64,000 nt of DNA, taken from assembly GCF_004365705.1 (NCBI RefSeq), contig NZ_SOBN01000001.1, positions 2,000,555 through 2,064,554 on the forward strand. Reading direction: 5' to 3'. Made by a program: the position numbers and the translations under genes. Below are positions 23,566 through 32,832 of the stretch, piece by piece (the stretch's first letter is position 1; each line of letters begins with the position of its first letter). The notes beneath the pieces are model-generated. The model saw only the letters and a list, made by a program, of their open reading frames with translations. It made no database searches and was not told the DNA's origin. Source of the stretch: Streptomyces sp. 846.5. GTDB taxonomy: Bacteria; Actinomycetota; Actinomycetes; Streptomycetales; Streptomycetaceae.

Positions 23566-26500
23566 TCAGCCGCCGATGCCGAGGGCGAAGACGTGCAGGG
23601 CGCTCTGGCCGCCCGCGGCGCCATTGCCGATGTCCGGGAGGGTCACCGAGGCGACCGTCTTGCCGGCCGCCAGTGCCACGGTCTGCTCGTAGACGTTGAC
23701 GGTGGTGTGGTCCTGGATGTTGCCGGGTCGGTTGCGGTAGGCGCAGACGATGACCGCGTGCGAGCCGGCGGGGGCGCTGCCGTACCAGTCGGGGACGGAG
23801 AGGGTGAAGTTCTGGGTGGTTCCGTCCGTGTAGGTGATGAGGCCGCCGCCGGACGCGGGGCCGTAGGTGGCGGTGTCCAGGAAGCCGAGTTCGGCTCCCG
23901 AACCGGTCAGGTCGACGGTCTGGCCGCCGGCGGTCGCGTTGTCCGGTTGACCGCTCGCGGCGGTCGGCCAGGTGAAGCCGATCCCGCCGTAGGTCAGGGC
24001 GGCCCCCGGGGCGACCCCGGCTGCGGCCAGGGCCTGGGCGGACAGGCTGGACTGGGAGCCGTCGATGTCGGCCGAGCCGGTGGCGGTGTCGTCGGAGACG
24101 CCGGTGTTGTCGTAGGCCGCCGCCAGCGAGGGATAGGGCTGCTGCACCTGGATGCCGGTGGTCAGCACCGTTCGGCCCGTGCCTCGCGCACCGCGGTAGG
24201 AGGCGGTGACGGTCAGTGCGATCGGCCCCGCGGGCTGCAGCCCGGCCGGCGCGGTGACCGAGAACGTCGCGGTCCCGCTGCCGTGCGGCGGGACCGCCGG
24301 CGGCTGCGCCCGGCGGCTCACGGTCCAGCCCTGCGGCACGGACATCCCCAGCCGGACGCCGGTCAGCGCGATCGGGCCGGGATCGGCGACGGTCGCGGTC
24401 ACCGTGAACGCGGTGCCGGGGTGGAACGTCGTCGGTGCGCCGCTCACCCTCAGCGAGGGCATGGCCGGCACCTGGAAGGAGTCGACCGTCAGCCGGCCGG
24501 ATCCGGTGGCCACGACCTGGATCGTGTGCGGGCCGGGGGAGAGTCGGGTGTCGGTGAACACCGTCTGCCCGGTCTCGGGCGAGGCGGAGTAGGTATCGAC
24601 GGCCCCCCGCGAGACGCCGTCGACCAGGACCCGGGCGCTGCCCTGGTTCGGTCCCTCGGCGGCGACCAGTGCGACGCTGGTCCCGGTGAAGGCGAGGGAG
24701 ACCGTGGCACCCTGGGCGCTGGTGCTGTGCTGGTCGTCACCGCCGGGGGCGCCGGCCGCGGACCAGGTCCCGGTGTAGCCGAGCAGCGGGCTGTCGTTGC
24801 CGACGGTCCCAGCCGCCGGCGTGGCGGGCATGGGCCCGGCGCTTCGCATGACCGCCAGTGCGGCGGCGGGCCAGGCGCCGGCGGCGACCAGAGTGGGCGC
24901 GGTGTAGGCGATATCGGTGCCGTTGTCGTTGGTGTTCGGGTTGTCGGTGTAGTTGGTCGGGCCGACGGTGATGTTGTTGATCGTCGGCGTCCACATGCCG
25001 ATCCAGTCGTTGCCGCCCAGGCTGGTGACGTTGCCGAACGTGTCCCAGTAGGAGCTGCCCTCGTCCTGGTAGAGCATGTTGTTGGTGTGGTTGCCGACGG
25101 TCACGTAGTTGCCGGAGAAGACCGAGTCGATCCCGGCGCCGTCCTCACCCTGGCCGCCGTTGGTGTAGATCGGGCCGCCGTCGTACAGGACGTTCATCAC
25201 GTCGTGGATGAAGTTGTCGGTGATCCGGTTGCCGCCCGCGTAGTTGCTGCCCCGGGCGCAGGAGGAGATGCCCTGGGCCGCCTGCATGGAGCACGGCGAC
25301 GCCCAGCCCCAGCCCCAGCCGAGGGACATTCCGGAGTACGAGGTGTGTCCGATGTCGTTGTGGTCGACCCTCAGGTCCCGGGTGTAGCCGGCCCAGACGC
25401 CGACGGCGTCGGTGTAGACCTGGCCGACATGGGAGATGGTGTTATCGGAGACGGTATTGCCGGAATCCATCAGCGCCGGGTCGCGCTGGAAGTAGTCGTC
25501 CACGTCGCCGACCGAGATTCCGCCCGCCGCCGTGTCGGTGACGGTGCTTCCGGTGACCGTGGAGTTCCGCGTCCCGTCCGCCAGGTCGACGCCGGTCGCG
25601 CCGAGGTGGTTGAACGAGTCGCCGCTGAAGGTGATGTCGTCGCCGCGCGAGACCGCGACCGCGCCGGGGGTGACCACCGGGGTGGTCGTGGGCCCCGAAG
25701 TGTCCCAGAGCACGGCGGCCTGGTTGTCGATGTAGCCGGTGGTGACCGGGAGGTTCCAGGTCGAGTAGGCGAAGCCGATGCCCTGGAAGGCGATGTCGTG
25801 GACTGGCGCGACCGCCTGCGGCGTGGTCTCGAAGGCGTCGACAACCAGGTAGGCGCCGCCGGCCTTGGTCAGCTTCACCGTGTGGGTGCCGGGGGCCAGG
25901 CCCTGGACCGAGTAGAGGACCTGCTGTGCCATCCGGGTGCTGCCGTAGCCCGTCCAGTTCTTCCGGGTGTCGGCCACCCCGTCGACGGAGGCGTTGAAGC
26001 TGCCCTCGTCCGAGTTGGTCTCGCCGAGGACCTCAAGACCGCTGCCGGTGAAGGTGTAGCTGACCGAGTCGCCGTCAGTGGTGGCGTAGGCGACGTCGTT
26101 GCCGAGGTCGCCGGAGCCGCGTGCGGCGGAGGTGCCCCAACTGCTGCCTGCATAGTTCACGCCGGGGGCGTCCTGGTTGACCGGCACCAGGTGGCCCGGG
26201 GTGCCGTTGAGCGACACCAGGGTCTGCAGGACCGGCAGTTCGACGTCGGCGGCGTGCATGTCCTGGCCCGGACGCGGCAGGTAGTAGAGCCGGTCAGCCA
26301 CCTTGTCCAGGTAGAACTGGCCTGCCTGACCGAGCAGTTGGTACGCGTTCTCGACGTAGGAGACGCCGTCCATGCCGGGCAGCCCGGCGCCGTTGAAGGG
26401 GAAGCCGAGGTTGGGCACGTTGACGTGGTTGGCGGCCCAGCAGCTCGGCAGGACGTTGATGTCGGAGCCACCGGCCGGGTCGGCGGTGATGCTCTGCACC

Positions 26501-27105
26501 GGACAGCTCATATGCTTCCAGTCGTTGTCCTGCACGACCTCGATCTGCGACTGCTGGGTGAACCCGGCGTAGGCGGCGTCGGAGGTCCGGAAGCCGGTGG
26601 CGGTCGTCTGCAGGCCGGGCGGGCTGCCGGCGGAGCGGGCCAGGGTGGCCCTGGTGCCGTCGACGAAGAGCTGCTGGCCGGCGGTGGCGGAGGCCGGGAC
26701 CGGCGCCGACCAGAGTTCGGACCCCGCCACCTCGGTGAATCCGCTGACCCGGACCGCGCCGTTCAGCACCGGCTGCTGGTCGCGGACGGGACGGTAGACC
26801 ACCTGGAACCCGTTGCTGCCGGAGTCCTGCGGCCCGAGCTGCAGCGGAGCGGTCAGCCGGTAGTCCCCGCCGTACAGGTCGACGTCGATGTCCGCGGTCA
26901 TGTTCCGGTCGAGGGCGCGGACCCTGGTCGCGGCGGAGCCCAGGCTGCAGGGCGCGGCGGCGGTACAGGCACTGCCGTGACCAGTGGGGGAGGCGTACAG
27001 AGAGGTGGGACGGGGCTGCGTCGCGGCTCCGGCCGGGGCGGCGGTGACCCCGCAGACCGCCAGTCCGAAGCTGATAAGTGCCGCTAGCCGTACAGCAGTT
27101 GGCAT
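23566..27105 (-). CDS. Secreted multidomain beta-helix glycoside hydrolase-like protein (GH141-like)
   Basis: 1179 aa from the ATG at 27105 (AAAGG upstream). A signal peptide ends at AGA-ATQ. Residues about 30-310 resemble the front of right-handed beta-helix enzymes of the GH141 type (YASPTGHGSACTAAAPCS, GPQDSGSNGFQVVYRP, QLFVDGTRATLARS). A CBM-like beta-sandwich (about 315-425) interrupts the helix, which resumes at about 425-770 with clear rungs (DDITFSGDSFNHLGATGVDL, DAVGVWAGYTRDLRVDHNDI). Then come a second CBM-like sandwich (about 775-880), a NEW3-type domain (about 885-985) and a C-terminal module (about 996-1179) shared with the neighbouring GH20 protein. It probably removes a sugar such as fucose or xylose from complex glycans outside the cell; the specificity is inference. 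No membrane or sorting anchor. Confidence 0.75.
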   Translation of the reverse strand: MPTAVRLAALISFGLAVCGVTAAPAGAATQPRPTSLYASPTGHGSACTAAAPCSLGSAATRVRALDRNMTADIDVDLYGGDYRLTAPLQLGPQDSGSNGFQVVYRPVRDQQPVLNGAVRVSGFTEVAGSELWSAPVPASATAGQQLFVDGTRATLARSAGSPPGLQTTATGFRTSDAAYAGFTQQSQIEVVQDNDWKHMSCPVQSITADPAGGSDINVLPSCWAANHVNVPNLGFPFNGAGLPGMDGVSYVENAYQLLGQAGQFYLDKVADRLYYLPRPGQDMHAADVELPVLQTLVSLNGTPGHLVPVNQDAPGVNYAGSSWGTSAARGSGDLGNDVAYATTDGDSVSYTFTGSGLEVLGETNSDEGSFNASVDGVADTRKNWTGYGSTRMAQQVLYSVQGLAPGTHTVKLTKAGGAYLVVDAFETTPQAVAPVHDIAFQGIGFAYSTWNLPVTTGYIDNQAAVLWDTSGPTTTPVVTPGAVAVSRGDDITFSGDSFNHLGATGVDLADGTRNSTVTGSTVTDTAAGGISVGDVDDYFQRDPALMDSGNTVSDNTISHVGQVYTDAVGVWAGYTRDLRVDHNDIGHTSYSGMSLGWGWGWASPCSMQAAQGISSCARGSNYAGGNRITDNFIHDVMNVLYDGGPIYTNGGQGEDGAGIDSVFSGNYVTVGNHTNNMLYQDEGSSYWDTFGNVTSLGGNDWIGMWTPTINNITVGPTNYTDNPNTNDNGTDIAYTAPTLVAAGAWPAAALAVMRSAGPMPATPAAGTVGNDSPLLGYTGTWSAAGAPGGDDQHSTSAQGATVSLAFTGTSVALVAAEGPNQGSARVLVDGVSRGAVDTYSASPETGQTVFTDTRLSPGPHTIQVVATGSGRLTVDSFQVPAMPSLRVSGAPTTFHPGTAFTVTATVADPGPIALTGVRLGMSVPQGWTVSRRAQPPAVPPHGSGTATFSVTAPAGLQPAGPIALTVTASYRGARGTGRTVLTTGIQVQQPYPSLAAAYDNTGVSDDTATGSADIDGSQSSLSAQALAAAGVAPGAALTYGGIGFTWPTAASGQPDNATAGGQTVDLTGSGAELGFLDTATYGPASGGGLITYTDGTTQNFTLSVPDWYGSAPAGSHAVIVCAYRNRPGNIQDHTTVNVYEQTVALAAGKTVASVTLPDIGNGAAGGQSALHVFALGIGG

Positions 27106-27123
27106 GAGGGAACCTTTCGGCAC

Positions 27124-27402
27124 AACAGGGTGGATGGGAACGGTCGAAGGCAGTCGGTGGCGGTGGCGGGTGCCACCCGAGGGGTGCCATCGGCACCCAA
27201 GCGGAAGCTATACATCCGATGAATCATTGTCAATGTGCTTCGCATCAGCATTCAGTGACGGTGCGTCAGTTCATTTAGGGGGTGAAGTATCCCTTTATGA
27301 TGATGCTTGGCGATGCAGCAGGCGGGCCGAGGGGCCATGATGGGCGGGGTCCTGGACTCATACATCGGATGTCTGTACGGGAGTTGAATGCGACCGACGG
27401 CG
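27124..27402. promoter_or_regulatory. Upstream region of the 1179-aa protein with palindromic CATC-N-GATG sites
   Basis: CATCCGATG at 27213-27221 and ACATCGGATGT at 27362-27372 are short palindromes of the same type; a third CATCCGATG lies at 27671-27679, at the end of the next gene. A hairpin GGGTGCC-N3-GGCACCC lies at 27182-27198. These may be operators and a leader structure for the hydrolase gene. No binding protein can be named. Confidence 0.35.
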
Positions 27403-27525
27403 TCAGACTGTCTCCTTGGGCGGGGTGCCCTCTGAAGGGCTTCGCGTCCGGTTGCGGTTGATGATGTAGCTGTCGAGCTTGTCGATGAGGCCGTCACGCC
27501 TGGCGAACTCTTGAGCCGCCCCGGC
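27403..27525 (-). pseudogene. Possible C-terminal remnant of an NTF2/SnoaL-like protein
   Basis: A minus frame ends in EFARRDGLIDKLDSYIINRN followed by a polar tail and TGA at 27403. The RDGLI-x-x-LDSY pattern is like the final strand of SnoaL/NTF2-fold proteins. There is no start, and the frame is short, so this is a weak call. Confidence 0.3.
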
Positions 27526-27669
27526 CCCGTTCCGCGGATCCTGGTTTGACAGCAGGTCACGGCAGGGTCACCGAGGCGCCGTCCTTCAGCCGCGTAGACC
27601 GGCCGCACCGCGCAGCCGCATGGCTCTGTGAGCACAGACGGCCGCGCGAGCATCAGATGTCGTCCGAAG

Positions 27670-30600
27670 TCATCCGATGCCCATCGCGAAGATGTGAAGC
27701 GCGGACTCGGCCGAACCACCGGTGGCCATCGGCAGGGTCACCCCGACGAGGGTCTTGGCCGGATCGATCTTGATGGTCGACAGGTAGATGCTGCGGCTGC
27801 GCTCCACCGGGCCGGCGTGCCCGGCGAGGTTGTAGTACGCGCTGCTGATCGCCTCGGTGCCGCCGGACGGTCCGGCGGTCCAGTCTGGTGCGCTCAGGTC
27901 GGCGGTCTGCACGCTTCCGTCCGCATAGCGCACAGTCGCTGTCCCGCCGGCCGGTCCGAATCCGGCCGTGGTGAGCAAGCCCAGGGTGCTCCCGGATCCG
28001 CTCAGGCTGATCGTCTGGCCCTTCGCGACGACATTGTCAGGCGTTCCGGCCGTGACCGACGGCCAGGTGAACGTGATCCCGCCCCGGGTCAGCGAGTCTC
28101 CGGACGTGACGCCCGCTGCCGCGAGGGCTTGGGTGGAGAACGTCCCCTGATAGTCGTCGATGCCCGCGCCGAGGCCGGCCGGATCGGTGTTCGTGTCATC
28201 GGTGATGCCGACGTTGTCGAACGCGGCGGCGAGTGTCGGATAGGGAGCAGACACGGAGAGCGTGACGCTGTCGGCATCGACGCGCCGGCTCCCGTCGACC
28301 GCTGCCAGCTTGATCGGAATCTCGGTCGTCCCGGGCTTGGTGGCCTGTACGGACACCAAGATCGACGCCGTGCCGCCCGCGGGTACGTCGAGGACCCCGT
28401 CGGCAGGCGTCACGGTGACACCGGACCCGTCGGGTGGGACCGCCTTCCACGCGAGGTGGACGACACCGGCGGCGCTGTTGGCCACGGCCAGCCCGGCGGT
28501 CGCCGATCCGCCGAGGCGGTCGAGGGCGACCGAGGCCGGTGTCGCGGTGATCAGCTGCGGCAGAGCAGCGCTTCGAGTATCGGTGGCGGTCTGTGTCCCG
28601 GCACTCGACCCCGGCACGTCATAGCTCGCCCGGGCCTGGAAGTAGTACGTCCCGGCCGTGGCCTCGGCAGGGACCTGGATCGGCCAGGTCAGAATGCGGG
28701 CCCGGTGAGGCAGGATCACGGGAATCGTGACGGGTGCCGGTGACGCGAGCGTCGAGGCGTCAGTTCCGGAGAACGCATCGAGGCTGACGACGACGTTACG
28801 CAGAGGCGTGTTCCCGGTGTTGGTGACCGTGCCCGTCACCATGCTGCTCTGGAGCGCGTGCAGCTTGTCAGGGAAGGTCAGTTGGACTTCGGCGTCGGTG
28901 GCCGGGGCGGTGTAGAACTGGATGTCGGAGACCATGACGGGCTTGCCCGCGGCCCCGACGAAACGCAGCCACCGGAACTTCTGCGGCACCGTGACGGCCA
29001 ACTGGTTCCAGTCGTACATGGGGTGCCATTGGACCGGGGCGAGGTCGACGCATCCCGAGTCCGGCCCGGTGCTGCAGCCTTGGAACGTCCCGCCGACCAT
29101 GTTCAGCGTGTTGTCCAGGGCTCCGGGCTGGTAGGAGTACGGCCAGTTGGGATTGGGGTCGGGGACAGGGACGAACCGGATCTTGGTCACCCGGGCGGCG
29201 TGGCCCGCTCCGAGATCGATCCCGATCTCAGCGCCCGTGGTGCTCGTGGAGGCGTAGTAGGTGTCCGCACTGCCGTCGAACGCCGCACCGACCGTGTGCC
29301 CGCTGGAACCGAGGCTGCCGTACGCAGTGCCAGTGACCAAGCGGGCTTGTGACGGCACGGCGTCGGGGATCCCGGGGGCGCCGCCGATCCGGTCGAGGAC
29401 GTCTTCGAAGGCGAAGACGTTCGCCAGGCGCTGACCGCCCCAGGTCCGGTCGGCGACGACCGCGAAGGGGTTCCGTGCGAACCACTGGATCCGGTCCAGG
29501 GGAGGCAGGGCCCATTCCGGGCTCTCATACCCGAGCACGTTCTGGTTGGCGGCGTCGACCCACCAGTCGGATCCGGAATAGAGCCGGGAGTCCAGGGGCA
29601 GGTCGGGGTTGTCCGCCGCGGTGTCGGGCGAGATGTAGAGCCGGTAGTCGGGCAGGTTCTCGTCGGGCGCCGAGACTACGTGGTAGCCGAGGCCGGTGTA
29701 GTACGAGGCCGGGTTAGCGGACCAGGGCTCGATGACGAACGACTTGTCCGGGGCGATCGTGGCCCCGCCCGCGTTGTCCCACCAGTTCCAGATCTCCGGC
29801 TGCCGTCCGAGCGACTGCACGTAGCGCCCGAGCGTGTTCTGCCAGGCCACGTAGACGTCCTCGGTGCTCGCGAAGCCGTGCTGCTTCGCGTAGTCGACCA
29901 GCGCCGGACACTTCTGCTGGTCGGCCAGGACCGGGTACTCGTCGCCGCCGAGGTGGATCACCGGCGAGTCCGGGAACATCGCCGCCGTCTCCTTGAGGAG
30001 GCTCTCGACGAACTCGGTGGTGTGTGGCTTGGTGATGTCCAGGCCGCCGCAGGATGTGCCGAGGGAGGGGTCGAACGCGGTCAGCTCCCCGGAGTGTCCC
30101 GGCACGTCGACCTCGGGCAGCAGCACCACGTGGTACTGCGCCGCGTACCGGACGAGCTCGGCGATGTCCGCCGGGCTGTAGGACTGCGGACCGCTCAGAC
30201 CTGGATGCGCCGCGCTGGGCAGCAGGTAACCCTGGCCGTCGGTGAGGTGCAGGTGGATCTCGCTCAACTTGAGCCATGCCGACTGCCGGATCTGCTGCTC
30301 CAGATAGGCAACGGATTCGAAGTGCGCGGGAAGGTCGATCATGGTGCCCCGGGTCTTGACCGTCGGCCAGTCCTCGGCGTGACCGCGCGGTATCGCGGTC
30401 ACGCTCTGCAGCAACTGCTCGATGCTCTGCTCGCCGTAGAAGGCTCCCGTCACATCATGTCCGGTGACGACGACGGTACCGCCGACGTCAAGGCTGTAGG
30501 CCTGGTCCCGGGACGGAGCCGACGCTCCCAGGGTGAGAAAGAAGTCGCCCGGCCGCGGCCGCGGGACAGTCACGACGGGGAGGCGTCTACCGGTGATGGT

Positions 30601-32748
30601 GGCCAGGTCACGGCTGAAGGTGTCGGCGTCCGCGGCAAGTTGCGGCGCGTGGGCTGAGTCGACGGCCACCCTGCTGTCGAGACCGAGGCGGAACACACCG
30701 TCCTTTCCGGACCACTTTTGCAAAGACGGTACTACTGGCGGGGTGGCCGCGGGAGCCTGCGCTGTCGGCCCGCCGAGAGTGAGTTCGTAGAGCGCGAGAT
30801 CACCCCACTCAAGATTCGCCTTGCGAACCACGAGGCGAACCTGCGAGGAGGTGACCATGTGCGGCAGACGAATCGTCCGGAACTCCACGAGCGAGCTGTT
30901 CGAATCCCACGTGACGGGCGCTGCCGGGACCTGGGTCGCCCAGGCGTGGCCGGTCCAGGTCTGGACGTCAGCGCTCGTGATGCCCTGACCCTGGCCGAAG
31001 GCTGTCGCCAGGGACACCGAGTCGAAGGTCTGCGCGGTCCCGTAGTCGACGGTGACGGTGCCGGGGAAGGCGGTCCCGGTGGCGGCACTCGCCCACCCGG
31101 TCGAAGGCCGCTGATCAGCGATCGCGGCCGGCGAGGTGCCCTGCCCGCTCCGGTAGGAGGTGGTGACCGTCGTCTTCGCCGCGTCGGTCTGCAGTGCGCC
31201 GAGGTCGGGCGCCGTCGCCGGCAGCGGGGTGCCGACGAAGTCGCGGCCCCCGTCGCCGCTGCGCGTACCGGCGCCGATGGCCGGTGAGCCGGGCTTCAGA
31301 CGATAGCCGGTGAGATCGTCGATCGATGTCGCGGTGCCGGACGAGGCGAGGCGCGGATCGCCGGTGATCGCGGAGGAATCGGTCGGCGTCGGGCCGCCGA
31401 AGTAGAGGTTGTGCTGATAGGTGATGTTGCTCGTCGCGTCGTACGGGACCCCCAGCGGGTTCACGAACACGTTGTCGCGGAAGCCGATCTGGGTGTTGTT
31501 CGTCTCTCGGTAGACCATGGAGTAGAGCGGAACGTCGGCCGTGGACTTGGCCGCGTAGACGGTGTTGTTGTAGATGTCGACGTTCTTGGCGTTGTAGCAG
31601 GACAGGTAGAAGACGTTCCCGCCGTCGTTCTGGCTGACGTTGTAGCGGACGGTCGCCTCGGCCGGACCGGAGTCGGCGGAACAGGTCTCGAAGAACCCGC
31701 CGCCGTTGTCGTGGCTGAAGTTGTACTGCACGAGACTGCGGTAGGTGGACTCGTCAGAGTCAAAAGCGGTGTCGTCCAGTCCCCTGCCGTTGTTGTGCGT
31801 CGCGGAGACGTCGTTGTACTGCACGGTGGTGTCGTCCGCACCGGACCACCAGATCGCCGCGTTACCGTGGGCCTGCGCGGTCCGGGCGACCGTGTTGTGC
31901 TCGATCAGGGTCCCGACGACCTGGTTGGGGTTGATTCCGCCGTTGCCGATGTCGTGGACGTCGTTCCCACGGATGACGAGGCCGGTGCTCGGGGTGAACG
32001 CGCCGTACGCGGTGGCCGGCAGTCCCAGTTCGCCCCACAAGGCCTTCCAGCCGTCGCGCTGCATCCAGGTCGACCAGGTGACGATGCCGTACGCTCGCAC
32101 GTCGGCGACCTGGTTGTCCTGGATCACCATGCCCGTGTAATAGGTGGGCGTGGTATTGCCGTTGACGTGGACCAGGATGCCGCCGTGTCCGATGTTGACG
32201 ACGTACCCGGAGGGGCCGTCTATGTGATGGACGTAAAGGTTCTCCAGGGTGATGCCGGGCAACGCGCCGTCGTCCTGCGCGGCGACCTCGACCCCGTTCC
32301 GCCAGGACCCGTCGCCGCTGCTGTTGGTGACTTCGAGCCCGTCGACGGTGATGTCGTGCTCATTGGAAAGCAGGACGGCCGACACAGCGGTGCCGTTCCC
32401 TGCGATCACCGGCTTCGCGCCGGTTCCGTAGGTCGCCACCGTGATCGGTGCGCCGGCGCGTCCGGAGCCGTGCAGCGCCAGTTGCCCGGTCCAGGTGCCG
32501 CCGTCCTTGAACAGGACCCGGTCCCCGGGCCTGAAGGTCTGGGCGTTGACTTTCGCCAGACTCTGCCACGGAGTCGCAGGCGAGATACCGTTGGTGGTGT
32601 CGCTTCCGGCCGGGTCGACGTAGTACGTCGTCGCCTGCACGGCATGCGCGATCGCAGGAGGAACGGACAGTCCTGCCGCGGAAAGCAGGACCGCGATGGC
32701 CGCGACGGACAACCGGCGGGCGAATCGGGTTGTGCGATGGCGTTTCAT
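27670..32748 (-). CDS. Giant secreted beta-helix + GH20 beta-N-acetylhexosaminidase protein
   Basis: 1692 aa; ATG with GAAGGGA upstream; signal peptide ending at about residue 33 (AHA). Order: right-handed beta-helix (about 36-500; TYYVDPAGSDTTNGISPATP, FRPGDRVLFKDGG, many GNDVHDIGNGG-type rungs); F5/8 discoidin-like domain (about 535-665); GH20b-type domain (about 685-795); GH20 catalytic barrel (about 800-1130) with RGTMIDLPAHF, LTDGQGY and the catalytic Asp-Glu in HLGGDE (about 932-937); a second F5/8-like domain (about 1140-1280); a NEW3-type domain (about 1290-1370) and another sandwich; and a C-terminal module (about 1510-1692) homologous to that of the 1179-aa neighbour. GH20 enzymes use substrate-assisted catalysis to release GlcNAc, GalNAc or lacto-N-biose. 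Last gene of the transporter operon. The beta-helix-GH20 fusion is unusual. Confidence 0.85.
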   Translation of the reverse strand: MKRHRTTRFARRLSVAAIAVLLSAAGLSVPPAIAHAVQATTYYVDPAGSDTTNGISPATPWQSLAKVNAQTFRPGDRVLFKDGGTWTGQLALHGSGRAGAPITVATYGTGAKPVIAGNGTAVSAVLLSNEHDITVDGLEVTNSSGDGSWRNGVEVAAQDDGALPGITLENLYVHHIDGPSGYVVNIGHGGILVHVNGNTTPTYYTGMVIQDNQVADVRAYGIVTWSTWMQRDGWKALWGELGLPATAYGAFTPSTGLVIRGNDVHDIGNGGINPNQVVGTLIEHNTVARTAQAHGNAAIWWSGADDTTVQYNDVSATHNNGRGLDDTAFDSDESTYRSLVQYNFSHDNGGGFFETCSADSGPAEATVRYNVSQNDGGNVFYLSCYNAKNVDIYNNTVYAAKSTADVPLYSMVYRETNNTQIGFRDNVFVNPLGVPYDATSNITYQHNLYFGGPTPTDSSAITGDPRLASSGTATSIDDLTGYRLKPGSPAIGAGTRSGDGGRDFVGTPLPATAPDLGALQTDAAKTTVTTSYRSGQGTSPAAIADQRPSTGWASAATGTAFPGTVTVDYGTAQTFDSVSLATAFGQGQGITSADVQTWTGHAWATQVPAAPVTWDSNSSLVEFRTIRLPHMVTSSQVRLVVRKANLEWGDLALYELTLGGPTAQAPAATPPVVPSLQKWSGKDGVFRLGLDSRVAVDSAHAPQLAADADTFSRDLATITGRRLPVVTVPRPRPGDFFLTLGASAPSRDQAYSLDVGGTVVVTGHDVTGAFYGEQSIEQLLQSVTAIPRGHAEDWPTVKTRGTMIDLPAHFESVAYLEQQIRQSAWLKLSEIHLHLTDGQGYLLPSAAHPGLSGPQSYSPADIAELVRYAAQYHVVLLPEVDVPGHSGELTAFDPSLGTSCGGLDITKPHTTEFVESLLKETAAMFPDSPVIHLGGDEYPVLADQQKCPALVDYAKQHGFASTEDVYVAWQNTLGRYVQSLGRQPEIWNWWDNAGGATIAPDKSFVIEPWSANPASYYTGLGYHVVSAPDENLPDYRLYISPDTAADNPDLPLDSRLYSGSDWWVDAANQNVLGYESPEWALPPLDRIQWFARNPFAVVADRTWGGQRLANVFAFEDVLDRIGGAPGIPDAVPSQARLVTGTAYGSLGSSGHTVGAAFDGSADTYYASTSTTGAEIGIDLGAGHAARVTKIRFVPVPDPNPNWPYSYQPGALDNTLNMVGGTFQGCSTGPDSGCVDLAPVQWHPMYDWNQLAVTVPQKFRWLRFVGAAGKPVMVSDIQFYTAPATDAEVQLTFPDKLHALQSSMVTGTVTNTGNTPLRNVVVSLDAFSGTDASTLASPAPVTIPVILPHRARILTWPIQVPAEATAGTYYFQARASYDVPGSSAGTQTATDTRSAALPQLITATPASVALDRLGGSATAGLAVANSAAGVVHLAWKAVPPDGSGVTVTPADGVLDVPAGGTASILVSVQATKPGTTEIPIKLAAVDGSRRVDADSVTLSVSAPYPTLAAAFDNVGITDDTNTDPAGLGAGIDDYQGTFSTQALAAAGVTSGDSLTRGGITFTWPSVTAGTPDNVVAKGQTISLSGSGSTLGLLTTAGFGPAGGTATVRYADGSVQTADLSAPDWTAGPSGGTEAISSAYYNLAGHAGPVERSRSIYLSTIKIDPAKTLVGVTLPMATGGSAESALHIFAMGIG

Positions 32749-32832
32749 GGGCTTCCCTTCGCAAGGACGTGCGGGCTCACATGGACCAAGGCAGGCGGAG
32801 CGGGCCGGACTTCTCGATGGACGGGCGAACGG

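Noticed and set aside
23371-27087. A 1238-aa open frame on the plus strand
   Set aside because: It is the antisense shadow of the 1179-aa secreted protein. Its sequence is Gly/Val/Arg/Asp-rich without domains, as expected from high-GC antisense reading.
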